The notes under the pieces: model-generated | Databases searched by the model: none | The model's input: only the letters and a program-made list of their open reading frames with translations | Told to the model about the DNA's origin: nothing | Origin: Trichomonas tenax | Lineage: Eukaryota; Parabasalia; Trichomonadida; Trichomonadidae | NCBI GenBank assembly: GCA_023091735.1 | Contig: JALKBU010000144.1 | Coordinates: 1-64,000 of the forward strand | Direction of reading: 5' to 3' | Length of the DNA stretch: 64,000 nucleotides | Position numbers and translations under genes: made by a program | Shown: one piece after another, positions 38,801-47,843 of the stretch | Layout of the letters: every line of letters starts with the position of its first letter | Position numbering within the stretch: position 1 is the first letter of the stretch

Positions 38801-39735
38801 TCTGTAGCAATTTCGCATATTTGAGGAATCAATCCCGTAGTGGCAAATGCATTGTATAAATTAGAATTTGTGATTATTTCGATGAGTGCTTGAAGTGAAA
38901 ATTTAAGTGTATCCGGTGATACAGATACGGCAGACGCTTTAAATATTAATGTAACGAAATTTAGTGTCTTGGTTTCGAACAACGTATTGAAATTCCGTGT
39001 GTCGTCGAATAAATTCGTAAAGAATTGGCAAAATAGCTCGTGAATTTCGGGTGTAACTGTGTGAAGAAAATGATATGAAGGGACGTCGATGCTAAGGCTC
39101 TTTGCCTCATTGAAATAGATTGCAGAAAGTATGTTCTGAATTAAAGGTTTGATCATCGAGCTTGATTTAAATTCCCAATGATTAATGATCCATGTTAATA
39201 TGTTTTGAATATAAGTAGTAACTTGGCATTTTCCGTTATTTTCTTTATTTTGATCAAATATAACTGGTTCAATCTCTTGATCTGCGAAGTTTTTAAGTTG
39301 ATTTTTATCCCCATCATCAACGGCAATGAAAGGAAGAGGAATATAGTATTTAAACGAATAGTTTAATCTTGTAATTTCGGATTCATTGCAGGACTCTAAG
39401 AAATTAAAATAAACTGACGAAAATGTTTCGCGTAGCTCATCAGAGGACTGTGGATGTAACACCATTGCAAAGAACTGGTCAGCATCTGACAATATTTCTG
39501 AGGTGTATGAGCCTTGTTTTAATTTGGGAAGTATAATATTGAGCGCTTGAATGATTTTCTGAAATTCTACGGAAATTAATTTGCCGGGTTTTGCATTATT
39601 ATTTTTCTTATTTGCGCTTTTAAGATAATCTACCATTGATTTCCAGAAATCCGAGAAATACTTCTCCATAAACTTGTCGAAGCTAAATTCTTTCGCATTA
39701 AGAATGTATTTCAGTTGGGTTTCCGCTGCACGCAT
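35821..39735 (-). CDS. RapGAP-domain protein (RalGAP-alpha/tuberin-like)
   Basis: 1,304 residues. The first 1,000 residues are helical and repeat-like. The C-terminal 200 form a Rap/Ral-GAP domain: ..KKKHIGNDHVQVIYVES...LTITSQFNFVTIIVYPL. The Asn of HIGND (residue 1182) is the catalytic asparagine thumb of RapGAPs, so activity is expected. The domain at the far C-terminus after a long helical region resembles RalGAP-alpha and tuberin. Substrates are Ral/Rap/Rheb-type GTPases. No good Inr is seen; TTTCAATTTG is the nearest TCA word. The gap to the next gene contains the inverted-repeat element. Confidence 0.78.
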   Translation of the reverse strand: MRAAETQLKYILNAKEFSFDKFMEKYFSDFWKSMVDYLKSANKKNNNAKPGKLISVEFQKIIQALNIILPKLKQGSYTSEILSDADQFFAMVLHPQSSDELRETFSSVYFNFLESCNESEITRLNYSFKYYIPLPFIAVDDGDKNQLKNFADQEIEPVIFDQNKENNGKCQVTTYIQNILTWIINHWEFKSSSMIKPLIQNILSAIYFNEAKSLSIDVPSYHFLHTVTPEIHELFCQFFTNLFDDTRNFNTLFETKTLNFVTLIFKASAVSVSPDTLKFSLQALIEIITNSNLYNAFATTGLIPQICEIATDLFIAFPSPANGGQLSDFAYFLHLDRHSLTTESRIQNMKTILNYAKKDNLAKLTIYGAILACSLVNGEKDASMWNSIVDFIYESDTFAALASKYMQLIATLQFPRIFSIDMETIIDECELAFDRNQRNKNTTPHDFVSGHIKQILNDPQAFVHDDMNPSWPEYEKYRKVIKKVPFCASANLKKYSETIETTVEEFLTALDKYPSQSEESAKCNAFSVINSYYNMFLTLKNLPPDVSYSRLSPFQMSAQRLFSALTTQLNTDILLQGFKTISDLFCTSDIKNHITREMLSHWYSILIYTILSKSPELSEQSFKAAVSTIMIGFQGASLLIPTLIKYCSIRLIDSNETASLFSSTALFRVEHNIDDQFYQNMITKLEQRSALLCPEWREIFVKSIPNEIEESLNVIDRLKTGHIELILSISISFLIDEINQSEPNVKIVESLFNNHVDAALKNDIGAIQMIKVVCNHSSQLISIIGDTFEQGIKKLILLSDSIDESTDPAYVFCYLQFVSTILISSYSVGRKLAAGFSNFISKVLDFKTPQDYPSQIKKFAIAVRELLSIYLGGYPFISSPELPSARNIKNPDSLSILFPNDTYVTLDKLPKDGTSITAQGRCGQFVWDMYPLTTVFEIPSEQYDIFTDGYVETPIEDVSEHDEFTTTFENAARRFFDVDSLPVDVIDEATEKVAITNEEVDKYYALHQKYQKPDDAKALRMPMQNEFAAAGALTAIGLVDCKHCSNIKRTAIRANLTTSVLMKTENVDVLLMNSLKTDHRNPEKAALCYVGEGRMVQSRVLRTDFPSVSPRFKEFFSMLAWNVTLKNWPFYSAGLDTLKDANGISSLYTSGFDYELMYHVAPLMPMNHKDEQCIDKKKHIGNDHVQVIYVESDNQYDPLTITSQFNFVTIIVYPLQTGLYRLDVHHRDGMKWFGPLNGPIICSKNSLYTLITSTITSVMMTIRFAQIPYNHPTLELERKMTQMIAEYTKENEVPYAALMDLQIT

Positions 39736-39887
39736 TATTATATTTTATAATTTTTTATCAAATTGAAATATTTTATGGTTTTATCTGTGAAAACGATTTC
39801 ACTACGAAAGCACACGATTTTAAAGATATTTATCGGCCATTTTTTTCTGGTCCTTTGGTAGGCAATGGTGTATAATGTATATTTTGC

Positions 39888-39896
39888 AATCAGAAA
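39888..39896 (+). repeat. Left flanking direct repeat (possible 9-bp target duplication)
   Basis: AATCAGAAA, repeated identically at 40932-40940. Each copy lies exactly 6 bp outside the long inverted repeats. Confidence 0.6.
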
Positions 39897-40931
39897 GGCT
39901 ACATTTTTTTTCTCGTTTAATCTTTTGAGTTTTGCGATTTTTAACGAGTAACCACCCTTCCTGGACGAATCTGATGAAATATTTACGTGCTTTTTTGGGG
40001 TTCTGATTCTAGTGGTGCAATCTGTTTCATGATCTTAGCAAGGTATTACTTAATCATGAAATGATTACAAACAGAAACCCATTACAAATCATTAATGGGC
40101 TTCTGTTATGAATCTCTTTGATGATTATAACAAATACATCTCACTATTATAGCGTTCGCTCGCTTATTTTTGCTAGAGTTCCCCTAGAAAAATCAAAAAA
40201 TAGAAAAGAAAAAATACGCTATGTACTGGAATCAAACGGCATACCTTTGCTCATACATCGAGCATACATTGTTCTATCTTAAATTCACATAAAATTTGCT
40301 CTTTGGTAACATTACATATCAAATTTTCAACTTTACATGACGAATATCAGATAATAAGTGTTAAAAATGGTAACTTTCGTTATTTTACATGTCAAAAATC
40401 GATGAAATCTCATGAAGGCACGGAGATACTCAAGTTAAATAGACAAGCAAATGCTATAAACATGCATAACAACCCCTGAAAAGCACCAATTTCTTATTAA
40501 AATAAATGGAAATACTAAATAAGTTAAATTATTGCTTTTTTATAAATACAAAAACAGAGTCTCATATTCTTAAAATAATAATCTATAATCACACTGTTTA
40601 TGAATGTATTAATTATAATTGATTTTTTTAATATATTTATAAATGCTGCAATTTAATATAGGCTACATTTATATTATTAACATGCAGTTATACCTACAAT
40701 AGATAAGATAAGAGAAGAGCTTCCATCATCTTCCAATACAAGATAGTGTTTGTTTAAGCAAAATCATATTGGATTAGCGGCTTGGTCTTTGTTTGCAGAG
40801 ATATTCTTGATACCACTGTAAACAGAACCCTAGAAAGGCACGTAAATGTTTTATCAGATCTGATCTATAGGGGAGGTCACTCGTTAAAAATCGCAAAACT
40901 CAAAAGAGTAAAGGAGAAAAAAAATTCAAGG
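39897..40931. mobile_element. Long-TIR non-autonomous DNA element, 1,035 bp
   Basis: Inverted repeats 39903-39953 and 40875-40925 match at 48 of 51 positions. They begin with ATTTTTTTTCTC and contain TTTTGAGTTTTGCGATTTTT. Six diverged bases at each end separate them from a 9-bp direct repeat AATCAGAAA on both sides. There is no coding frame of note. A 9-bp duplication would fit a Mutator-like (MULE) family, which is inference only. The interior also has a hairpin at 40070-40107. Confidence 0.72.
40070..40107. repeat. 15-bp-stem hairpin inside the element
   Basis: Arms 40070-40084 and 40093-40107 pair with one mismatch (AACAGAA-a-CCCATTA against TAATGGG-c-TTCTGTT) around an 8-nt loop. Confidence 0.7.
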
Positions 40932-41112
40932 AATCAGAAATCTTTTAGAAATAAATTTTGCGGACGAAAACAATGTTTTGATTAAAAATAGGCACAACAT
41001 ATGCCAGCAAACACTCATTTTCATTTTAAAAGCGAGGAAGTAAAAATGAGTTCCTCAATGACAAAGTGAATCAAAAAGGGTAATTTTTTTAATAAACGAC
41101 CATCAAATTTAT

Positions 41113-44100
41113 ATGACTCGCTCTGACTCAACAGTGAATCTGGATGAATCAGATGAACAATATGTTAAATTAACGCATCGCGAGCACGTTCTCACGCGTC
41201 CTGATTCCTATGTTGGAAGCATCGAGCCTCACACATGCAAGATGTGGGTTTGTAATGAGGACGGAAAGTTTGAAAACAGAGAAATTACTTACATCCCAGG
41301 TCTCTACAAGATTTTCGACGAAATTCTTGTCAATGCGGCCGATAACAAGCAGAGATCCCCTCCATTGAAGAGTATTAAGGTTACAGTTAAGCCAGAAGAC
41401 AACTCTATCTCCGTTTGGAATGATGGCAAAGGTATTTCTTGCGAGAAGCAGTACAGCCCGACTGATGACTGCGAGTATTACATCCCAGAATTCATTTTTA
41501 GCCAGCTTCTTACATCTTCTAACTATAATGATAAGCAGGAAAAGGTAACTGGTGGTAGAAATGGTTATGGTGCCAAGCTCGCTAACATTTTCTCCACTGA
41601 ATTCCGTATTGATATTAATAATGTTGATGAAGGCAAGTACTACACACAGATCATCAGAAATAACATGACTGACATTCAGACACCAACAATCACAAAGAAC
41701 AAAGGAAAGACAACCTTCACACAGATTACTTTCAAACCAGATCTTGCCCGCTTTGGTCTTGACAGCATTACAAAAGACCATGTTGATCTCATCAGGCGCC
41801 GTGTTTACGATCTTGCCGGTATCTTGAAGGATGTTAAGATTTTCTGGAATGATAAGCAAATTGAAATCAAGAAATGGAACGAATATTGCAAGGTTTATCT
41901 CAAGGAGGATGTTGATCCAATCGTCATTGAACTTACAAATAGTAAAGGATATACATGGAAGATCGGCGTTGCACCATCAAGAAATCGAGAATTCCATCAG
42001 ATTTCATTTGTCAACTGTGTTGCCACATCAAGTGGTGGTACTCACGTCGATATCGTTGTTGATCAAATCACAAAATACATTGTTGACGTCCTTGCAAAGA
42101 AGAAAGGTGCTGGAAGAGTTGAAACAAGAGCAAGCGTTGTTAAGAACTTCCTTTATGTCTTCGTTGATGCACTTGTTGTCAACCCAGCTTTCGATTCTCA
42201 GACAAAGGAGAAATTAACTCTTGACAGAAAGAAACTCAAGGATGATTGCGTTCTTCCTGACAACTTCCTTGCAAAGATTACCAAGACAGACATCATCAGA
42301 CTCGTCACAGAGTATGCCAACTTCAAGGACAGACAAGACGTAGCCAAGATGAAAGGTTCAAAGAAGAGCCGCCTTATTGTTCCAAAGCTTGAGGATGCTA
42401 ACATGGCTGGTAAGACTGATTCACTTAAGTGCACACTTATTCTTACAGAAGGTGACTCTGCTAAATCCACAGCCGTCACAGGCCTTGCTACAGTTGGTCG
42501 TGATTACTATGGTGTCTTCCCACTTCGTGGTAAGCTCCTTAACACACTTAATGCTTCTACAAAGGAACTCAAGGATAACGATGAAATTCAAAATATCATA
42601 AAGATCATGGGTCTCGATCCTTCTGAGCCATATGAAAACGAAGATGCATTCAAGAAGCTCAGATATGGCAGTATCATGATCATGGCAGATCAGGATGTCG
42701 ATGGTTCCCATATCAAAGGCCTTATCATTAACTTCATCCACTCAATGTGGCCAAAGCTTCTTCAGAAGACAGGCTTTATCACTGAGTTCATCACTCCAAT
42801 TGTTAAAGTTACCAAGAGTGGTAAGAAGAAAGGAGTGTCAACCCCATTCTTCACAATCCCAGAATTTGCCCAATGGAAGGCTGCCAACAACAATGGCAAA
42901 GGATACAAGATGAAGTACTACAAAGGTCTTGCTACATCATCCCCTGATGAAGCCAAGGAATACTTCTCAAACATCAAGATGCACAAGAAGACTTTCGTCT
43001 ACACGAACGAGAACGATGAAGAGAGAATTAACCTTGCTTTCAACAAGAAACGTGCTGATGATAGAAAGAATTGGCTCGCTCAGCTTGATGCCAATGAAAC
43101 TTACTTAGGAACAAAGGAGTCAAAGATCAAATACTGCGATTTCATTGATAAGGAACTCATACTCTTCTCCAACTATGCCAACTTCCGTGCCATTCCATCC
43201 GCAATTGATGGATGGAAACCAGGTCAAAGAAAGATCCTTTGGGTTTGTTTCAAGAACAACATCAAGAATGAAATCAAAGTTGCTCAACTTTCTGGTAAAG
43301 TTTCAGAACAGGCTGCATACCACCATGGTGAACAGTCACTCAACCAGACAATCATCGGTATGTGCCAGGACTTCGTTGGCTCCAACAACATCAACGTTCT
43401 TCATCCACAGGGTATGCTTGGTACACGTCTTGCTGGTGGTGAAGATGCTGGTTCTCCACGTTACGTCTATACATATCTTGAGAAAATCACACGCGCAATC
43501 TTCATGAAGGAAGATGATGATCTTCTTACATATAATACAGATGAAGGTCTTCCAATTGAACCAGTATTCTACGTTCCAATCATCCCAATGGTTCTCGTTA
43601 ATGGCGCTAAGGGTATTGGTGTTGGATGGTCATCTGAAGTTCCTCAATACAACCCAACAGATATCATCAAGAACGTAAGACACAAGATCCACGATGAGCC
43701 AATGGAAGAAATGACTCCATGGTATGCTGGTTTCTGTGGAAGAATCCTCCCTGTCCAGGTCATCAAGAATGGCGTCAACCAGCCAATCGTCAAGTGGGAA
43801 TCTTGGGGCAAGGTTACAAAGCTCGATGATACAACAATCGAAATCAGCGAACTTCCAATCGGTGTTTGGACATACGATTACAAGAAATTCCTCGAAGGCC
43901 TTGTTGTTGGCGATAGCCTTAATCCCCACAAGAAGCTTGCTGACAGGAAGGCAGCCAGAGAGAAAGTAAGAAAGACAACAAAGAAGAAAGGTGAGGAAGG
44001 TGCAGCTGATGAAGAGCAAGGTGCTTCTGATAACAAGAGAGACAAGGATGCTCCACTTATCAATGAATTCAGAGAGTATCATACAAACATCTCCGTCAAG

Positions 44101-45528
44101 TTCATCATCACTGTTGATGATAAGCAGATGAGGCACATCGAGAGTGTTGGTTTCCGCACATTCTTTAAACTTACATCTACAATCACAGCGACAAACATGA
44201 CACTTTTCAACGCATCCAACAAGATTGTTCAATTTACATCACCTCTTGATATCATCAACGATTTCTACACTGTCCGTCTTATGTACTATCAGGAACGCCA
44301 TCGCTATCTTATCGATGCCTTACAGCTTCAGCACAAGAAATTATCCAACCAGGCAAGATTCATCCGTGAAGTTATTGCTGGTATTATCAAGGTTAATGGT
44401 GTTCCAAGAGCTACAATTCTTGCAGCCCTTGAGAGAGGCAACTACGACCTCTATGATGATGCAGAACTCACGAAGCGTATCAAATTCGCAGATGAAGTCA
44501 TTGAGAATCATGCTGAAGAAGAGGAGCAGAACGAGTTCAAGAGTGAGTCTAACGCTTCCCACCTTATTGTTCTTGAAAAGGGCTACGACTACTTGCTCAG
44601 CATGAAGATCTGGACACTCACGAAAGAGCGCGCTGACAAGCTTGAAGACGAGGCTAAGAAGAAGAACCAGGAGCTCGAAGCAATGTTGAAGAAGAAACCG
44701 ATTGATTTCTACCTCGAAGATTTGGACAAGCTTGAGATTGAATGGAATAACTTCATTAAGAAGAAAGAAGAGAGCAGACTCAGGAACATCGCCGATGCGG
44801 AGAAAGCTAACAGAAAGTCATATGAAAAGAACAAGAAGGATGCCGACAAGAAGATGAAGGCCAAGAATAAGAAGAACGAGAAGAATGCTGCTGAGGCTAA
44901 GACTGAAGATATGAGGGAACTTGTCGATTTTCAGGCTCCAACAAAGGAAGAGGATACTGTTGCTCCAGATGATGACAATATTTCTGTTATCATTATTAAC
45001 AAGGACATCAAGAGACCAGCAAAGCCAAAGAAGGAGAAGACAGAGAAGAAGGAAGGCGAAGAAGGTGAAAAGCCAAAGAAAGAACGTAAGCCTCGCGTTA
45101 AGAAGGAGAAGAAGGAAGGTGAAGAAGCAACAGAAGAAAAGCCAAAGAAGGAACGTAAGCCTCTCGTCAAGAAGGAAAAGAAAGATGATGACATAGTTGT
45201 TGATGATGATCAGCCAATTATCAAGGAAGAGAAGCCAAAGAAGTCTTCGAAGAACTCCAACAAGTCAGCCTTCGAAGATGAGGATGTTGAAGATGAGCTA
45301 GATGACATCGAAATTGTTGACGACGATGATTCAAAGGTCGACCTCACAGATACGATTGCTGCCAGGAGAGCTGCATCAAGAAGGTCTTCTCAACCAAAGC
45401 AGCAAGCAATTCTCGAGCAATTCTTCTCCAAGGATCCAAAGGACGAAGATAGCACTGAAGATGATGACGATGATGCTGTTGATGATGATGGAGATGAAGG
45501 TGATGATGCTTGGGAAGACTCTCAGTAA
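41113..45528 (+). CDS. TOP2: DNA topoisomerase II
   Basis: 1,471 residues, typical eukaryotic type IIA length. The GHKL ATPase has EILVNAADNKQ (from Glu70) and GGRNGYGAKL. The TOPRIM metal site is Glu446 in LTEGDSA plus Asp526/528/530 in DQDVDGSH. The DNA-cleaving tyrosine is Tyr784 in SPRYVYTYL. After about residue 1240 the C-terminal domain is Lys/Glu/Asp-rich and includes a duplicated unit around KPKKERKPRVKKEKK, likely for nuclear import and DNA binding. All catalytic residues are present. The codon choice is more C-ending than in neighbours, as expected for a highly expressed gene. Upstream sequence holds ATCAAATTTAT rather than a canonical Inr. It relaxes supercoils and decatenates chromosomes. 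Confidence 0.95.
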   Translation: MTRSDSTVNLDESDEQYVKLTHREHVLTRPDSYVGSIEPHTCKMWVCNEDGKFENREITYIPGLYKIFDEILVNAADNKQRSPPLKSIKVTVKPEDNSISVWNDGKGISCEKQYSPTDDCEYYIPEFIFSQLLTSSNYNDKQEKVTGGRNGYGAKLANIFSTEFRIDINNVDEGKYYTQIIRNNMTDIQTPTITKNKGKTTFTQITFKPDLARFGLDSITKDHVDLIRRRVYDLAGILKDVKIFWNDKQIEIKKWNEYCKVYLKEDVDPIVIELTNSKGYTWKIGVAPSRNREFHQISFVNCVATSSGGTHVDIVVDQITKYIVDVLAKKKGAGRVETRASVVKNFLYVFVDALVVNPAFDSQTKEKLTLDRKKLKDDCVLPDNFLAKITKTDIIRLVTEYANFKDRQDVAKMKGSKKSRLIVPKLEDANMAGKTDSLKCTLILTEGDSAKSTAVTGLATVGRDYYGVFPLRGKLLNTLNASTKELKDNDEIQNIIKIMGLDPSEPYENEDAFKKLRYGSIMIMADQDVDGSHIKGLIINFIHSMWPKLLQKTGFITEFITPIVKVTKSGKKKGVSTPFFTIPEFAQWKAANNNGKGYKMKYYKGLATSSPDEAKEYFSNIKMHKKTFVYTNENDEERINLAFNKKRADDRKNWLAQLDANETYLGTKESKIKYCDFIDKELILFSNYANFRAIPSAIDGWKPGQRKILWVCFKNNIKNEIKVAQLSGKVSEQAAYHHGEQSLNQTIIGMCQDFVGSNNINVLHPQGMLGTRLAGGEDAGSPRYVYTYLEKITRAIFMKEDDDLLTYNTDEGLPIEPVFYVPIIPMVLVNGAKGIGVGWSSEVPQYNPTDIIKNVRHKIHDEPMEEMTPWYAGFCGRILPVQVIKNGVNQPIVKWESWGKVTKLDDTTIEISELPIGVWTYDYKKFLEGLVVGDSLNPHKKLADRKAAREKVRKTTKKKGEEGAADEEQGASDNKRDKDAPLINEFREYHTNISVKFIITVDDKQMRHIESVGFRTFFKLTSTITATNMTLFNASNKIVQFTSPLDIINDFYTVRLMYYQERHRYLIDALQLQHKKLSNQARFIREVIAGIIKVNGVPRATILAALERGNYDLYDDAELTKRIKFADEVIENHAEEEEQNEFKSESNASHLIVLEKGYDYLLSMKIWTLTKERADKLEDEAKKKNQELEAMLKKKPIDFYLEDLDKLEIEWNNFIKKKEESRLRNIADAEKANRKSYEKNKKDADKKMKAKNKKNEKNAAEAKTEDMRELVDFQAPTKEEDTVAPDDDNISVIIINKDIKRPAKPKKEKTEKKEGEEGEKPKKERKPRVKKEKKEGEEATEEKPKKERKPLVKKEKKDDDIVVDDDQPIIKEEKPKKSSKNSNKSAFEDEDVEDELDDIEIVDDDDSKVDLTDTIAARRAASRRSSQPKQQAILEQFFSKDPKDEDSTEDDDDDAVDDDGDEGDDAWEDSQ

Positions 45529-45601
45529 GCACAATATATTATTTTTGCATACATTTTAAACTTTTTATTTTTTTCAAGATTTGCTTTTTCCTGAAAAAAG
45601 T

Positions 45602-45610
45602 TCATATTTT
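45602..45610 (+). promoter_or_regulatory. Inr of the gene at 45618
   Basis: TCATATTTT with the A at 45604, a 14-nt leader. It lies 73 bp after the TOP2 stop, so this gene has its own promoter and is not read through. Confidence 0.6.
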
Positions 45611-45617
45611 TCGTTAA

Positions 45618-46742
45618 ATGTTGCTGTTTTTTCAATTGGTCAGTTCTCTTAATTTCCACCACATAGAGAGCAAGAAGCTGAGCAAGAAGACAGCAATGAT
45701 ATCATTAGCCGGATCAGACAGATTTCTCGCGGTAGCTGAAGTTTCTGATTCAATCAGTAGATTTCCTCCTCGTTTGAACATATACTCAATCGGATCTTCA
45801 AAAACTACACATACTATTTCTGTTAATGGCGAAGATTCCTCTCTTGGGTATTCTATGGAGCCAATAAAAAACGGTTTCATTGCTTCTTCACCACAGGCTG
45901 CATACAGGTGGGGAAAACCAGGCCCAATCATCACAACAGTCACTCCTGGCAAAGTTACAGACGAAATTTTAAATACACCTTTAGTTCCTTACGGTGAATC
46001 TTTGGCCGCATCTTTTTATAACAATTTGATCGTTGCATGTTCACCGCTAGAGAACAAAGGCTGTATCATTAAAAATGGCACTCAACAAAAACTAAATCCA
46101 CCCGAAAATACCGCTTTATTCGGAATTGCCGTTTCTGCTTCTCCAAGTGGTAAATATTTTGCAACAATGTCTAGAGATGCTTCAAGACCGGTTTCTATTC
46201 ACATATTTAATTCATCTCTTGAGGTCGAAGGCTCATTTAAAGTAGTTCACAATCCACAAATTGATTTGCAACAAATGAAGCCATATCTACACTTTGACAA
46301 TGACAACTATATCATTGCAGGTTTCCCTGAAATCGGAAAAATTTTCTTGTATAAAAGATCAACAGTCGGATGGGTTACAGAGCGCCCAGCAGATATAGAA
46401 ATGACATCAATGAGCAAAATGGGACTCAATTTCATTGCACTCAACAATAATGGGCAAGTTAAAATTCTGAATAACTTATTTAACGTTGTTAGCTCATTAG
46501 AAATACAGAGGTCGATTAGAAATTCCAATTTTACAAAAATTACAGGCGGTGACACATGGATTGCTGTTTTAGAAGAAGATGGAAATGAAAGAACTCTCCA
46601 CATATTCTCCACCAAATCACCAAACTATATACATGCTCTTATTATCATTGCATTGCTTTTAATAACTTCAATATCTTATATTATTTTAAGACCGAAAATT
46701 TCGTTAAATATGTTACATCAACCTGTTAAGAAGCTGTTCTGA
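45618..46742 (+). CDS. Secretory-pathway type I membrane protein, possible beta-propeller
   Basis: 374 residues. A short hydrophobic N-terminus (MLLFFQLVSSLNF) looks like a signal peptide, and one transmembrane helix lies near the C-terminus (about 340-360, IHALIIIALLLITSISYIIL) followed by a short basic tail. The body is all-beta in character, with recurring GKYFATMS / RFLAVAEV / SIHIFNSS phrases like WD-type blades, although clear WD pairs are missing. NKGCIIKNGTQ and FNSSLEV contain glycosylation sequons. No family was recognised. It could be an ER or Golgi lumenal propeller protein; that is inference. Confidence 0.5.
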   Translation: MLLFFQLVSSLNFHHIESKKLSKKTAMISLAGSDRFLAVAEVSDSISRFPPRLNIYSIGSSKTTHTISVNGEDSSLGYSMEPIKNGFIASSPQAAYRWGKPGPIITTVTPGKVTDEILNTPLVPYGESLAASFYNNLIVACSPLENKGCIIKNGTQQKLNPPENTALFGIAVSASPSGKYFATMSRDASRPVSIHIFNSSLEVEGSFKVVHNPQIDLQQMKPYLHFDNDNYIIAGFPEIGKIFLYKRSTVGWVTERPADIEMTSMSKMGLNFIALNNNGQVKILNNLFNVVSSLEIQRSIRNSNFTKITGGDTWIAVLEEDGNERTLHIFSTKSPNYIHALIIIALLLITSISYIILRPKISLNMLHQPVKKLF

Positions 46743-46946
46743 GATATTAAATGTTAGTATTTGTTTTTTATTTTATAATAATTATATTTCAAATAGATAC
46801 ACTACTGATATTTTGATCTAAACATGGAATTAATCAATATGCGTGAGTGTGCAAAGCTTGTGATGGCTTTCTTATATTCTAATGTGAGAAATTTTCAATA
46901 GGGGATAACACTTTCCAGCCCCTAAATAAGTTAAGAGTGATTAAAT

Positions 46947-47797
46947 ATGAGTGCTCAGCCTCCAATAGATCAGATAATAAAGTTTGTAATATCCAGTAAT
47001 CTTGAGGAAGTGAAGAAATCCATAAAGGGCACACCTCCTATCGTTGATGACTTCCCAATTTGCGGTAAATGGCGGAAAAACCTAACTTTGCTTCATCTAG
47101 CAGCAGCATATGGTAGCTTGACTTGCATAACGTTTTTCTTAGATAAAGTTGATATAAACTCTAGAACATTAGACATTTATTTTAATCTAATAATTGGACA
47201 CCTCTTCATTGCGCAGCAGCAAACAAGCATAGGTCAGCATGTGATTTGCTCTTAAAGAATGGCGCAGATGCAAGTATTGCAAATGATGATTTTCAAACTC
47301 CACTTCATTTAGCCGCAATGAATGGTAATGCAGACGTTATTTTAGCTCTTTTAGCTTCAGGTGTTGATGCAAATGCAAAAACAGAAAATGGTTTTAATGC
47401 AATTCATTACGCAGCGTCAGCATCCCTTTCTTCTGTCATTGACCCCCTTCTTCTTGCTGGAGCTGATATTGACTGTGCCGCAAAGGATGGAACGACGCCA
47501 TTACACATTGCTGCAAAATTAAATGCTTATAATTTTGCAAATGCACTGGTTAGTTTTGGTGCAAATGTTAATGCCCAAGATAGCACCGGATCCACGCCAT
47601 TGCACTACGCCATTGCTAATTCCCATTTCAACGTTGCGAAAATATTGCTGGCAGAAGGTGCCGATGATTCGATTAGAAATAATGGCGGCCAAACAGCAGC
47701 TGACACTGCTCCAGTAACAATGATGAACCAAACAAGAACCTTCTTCGCCAACTGGGAAGACTGGGATGAAATGGTAGAGGCTATTGAAATTAAATAA
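46947..47797 (+). pseudogene. Ankyrin-repeat gene with a reading-frame break
   Basis: Two overlapping frames together encode six ankyrin repeats. Frame 1 runs from ATG 46947 through repeat 1 (LTLLHLAAAYGSLTCITFFLD) and leaves register after LD at 47174. Frame 2 resumes at NNWTPLHCAAANKH (47189) and continues to the stop at 47797. Repeat spacing predicts that the codons for LD and NNW should be adjacent, so the 14 bp at 47175-47188 look like an insertion. No GT...AG intron fits. It could be a young pseudogene, a sequencing error or a frameshifted gene. Apart from the break the product would be a compact six-repeat adaptor of about 280 residues, somewhat gankyrin-like in size. Confidence 0.7.
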
Positions 47798-47843
47798 TGT
47801 AATTATTATAAATCAAAAACATTGTATCAAAATATTTACTCAT

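Noticed and set aside
40782..40985. 67-codon plus-strand frame at the right end of the long-TIR element
   Set aside because: It runs through the inverted repeat, is Lys/Arg-rich because of the poly-A run, and has no ATG-proximal Inr.
47130..47200. Short spliceosomal intron in the ankyrin gene
   Set aside because: No GTAYGT donor or ACTAACACACAG-type acceptor, and no GT...AG pair restores the expected repeat length.
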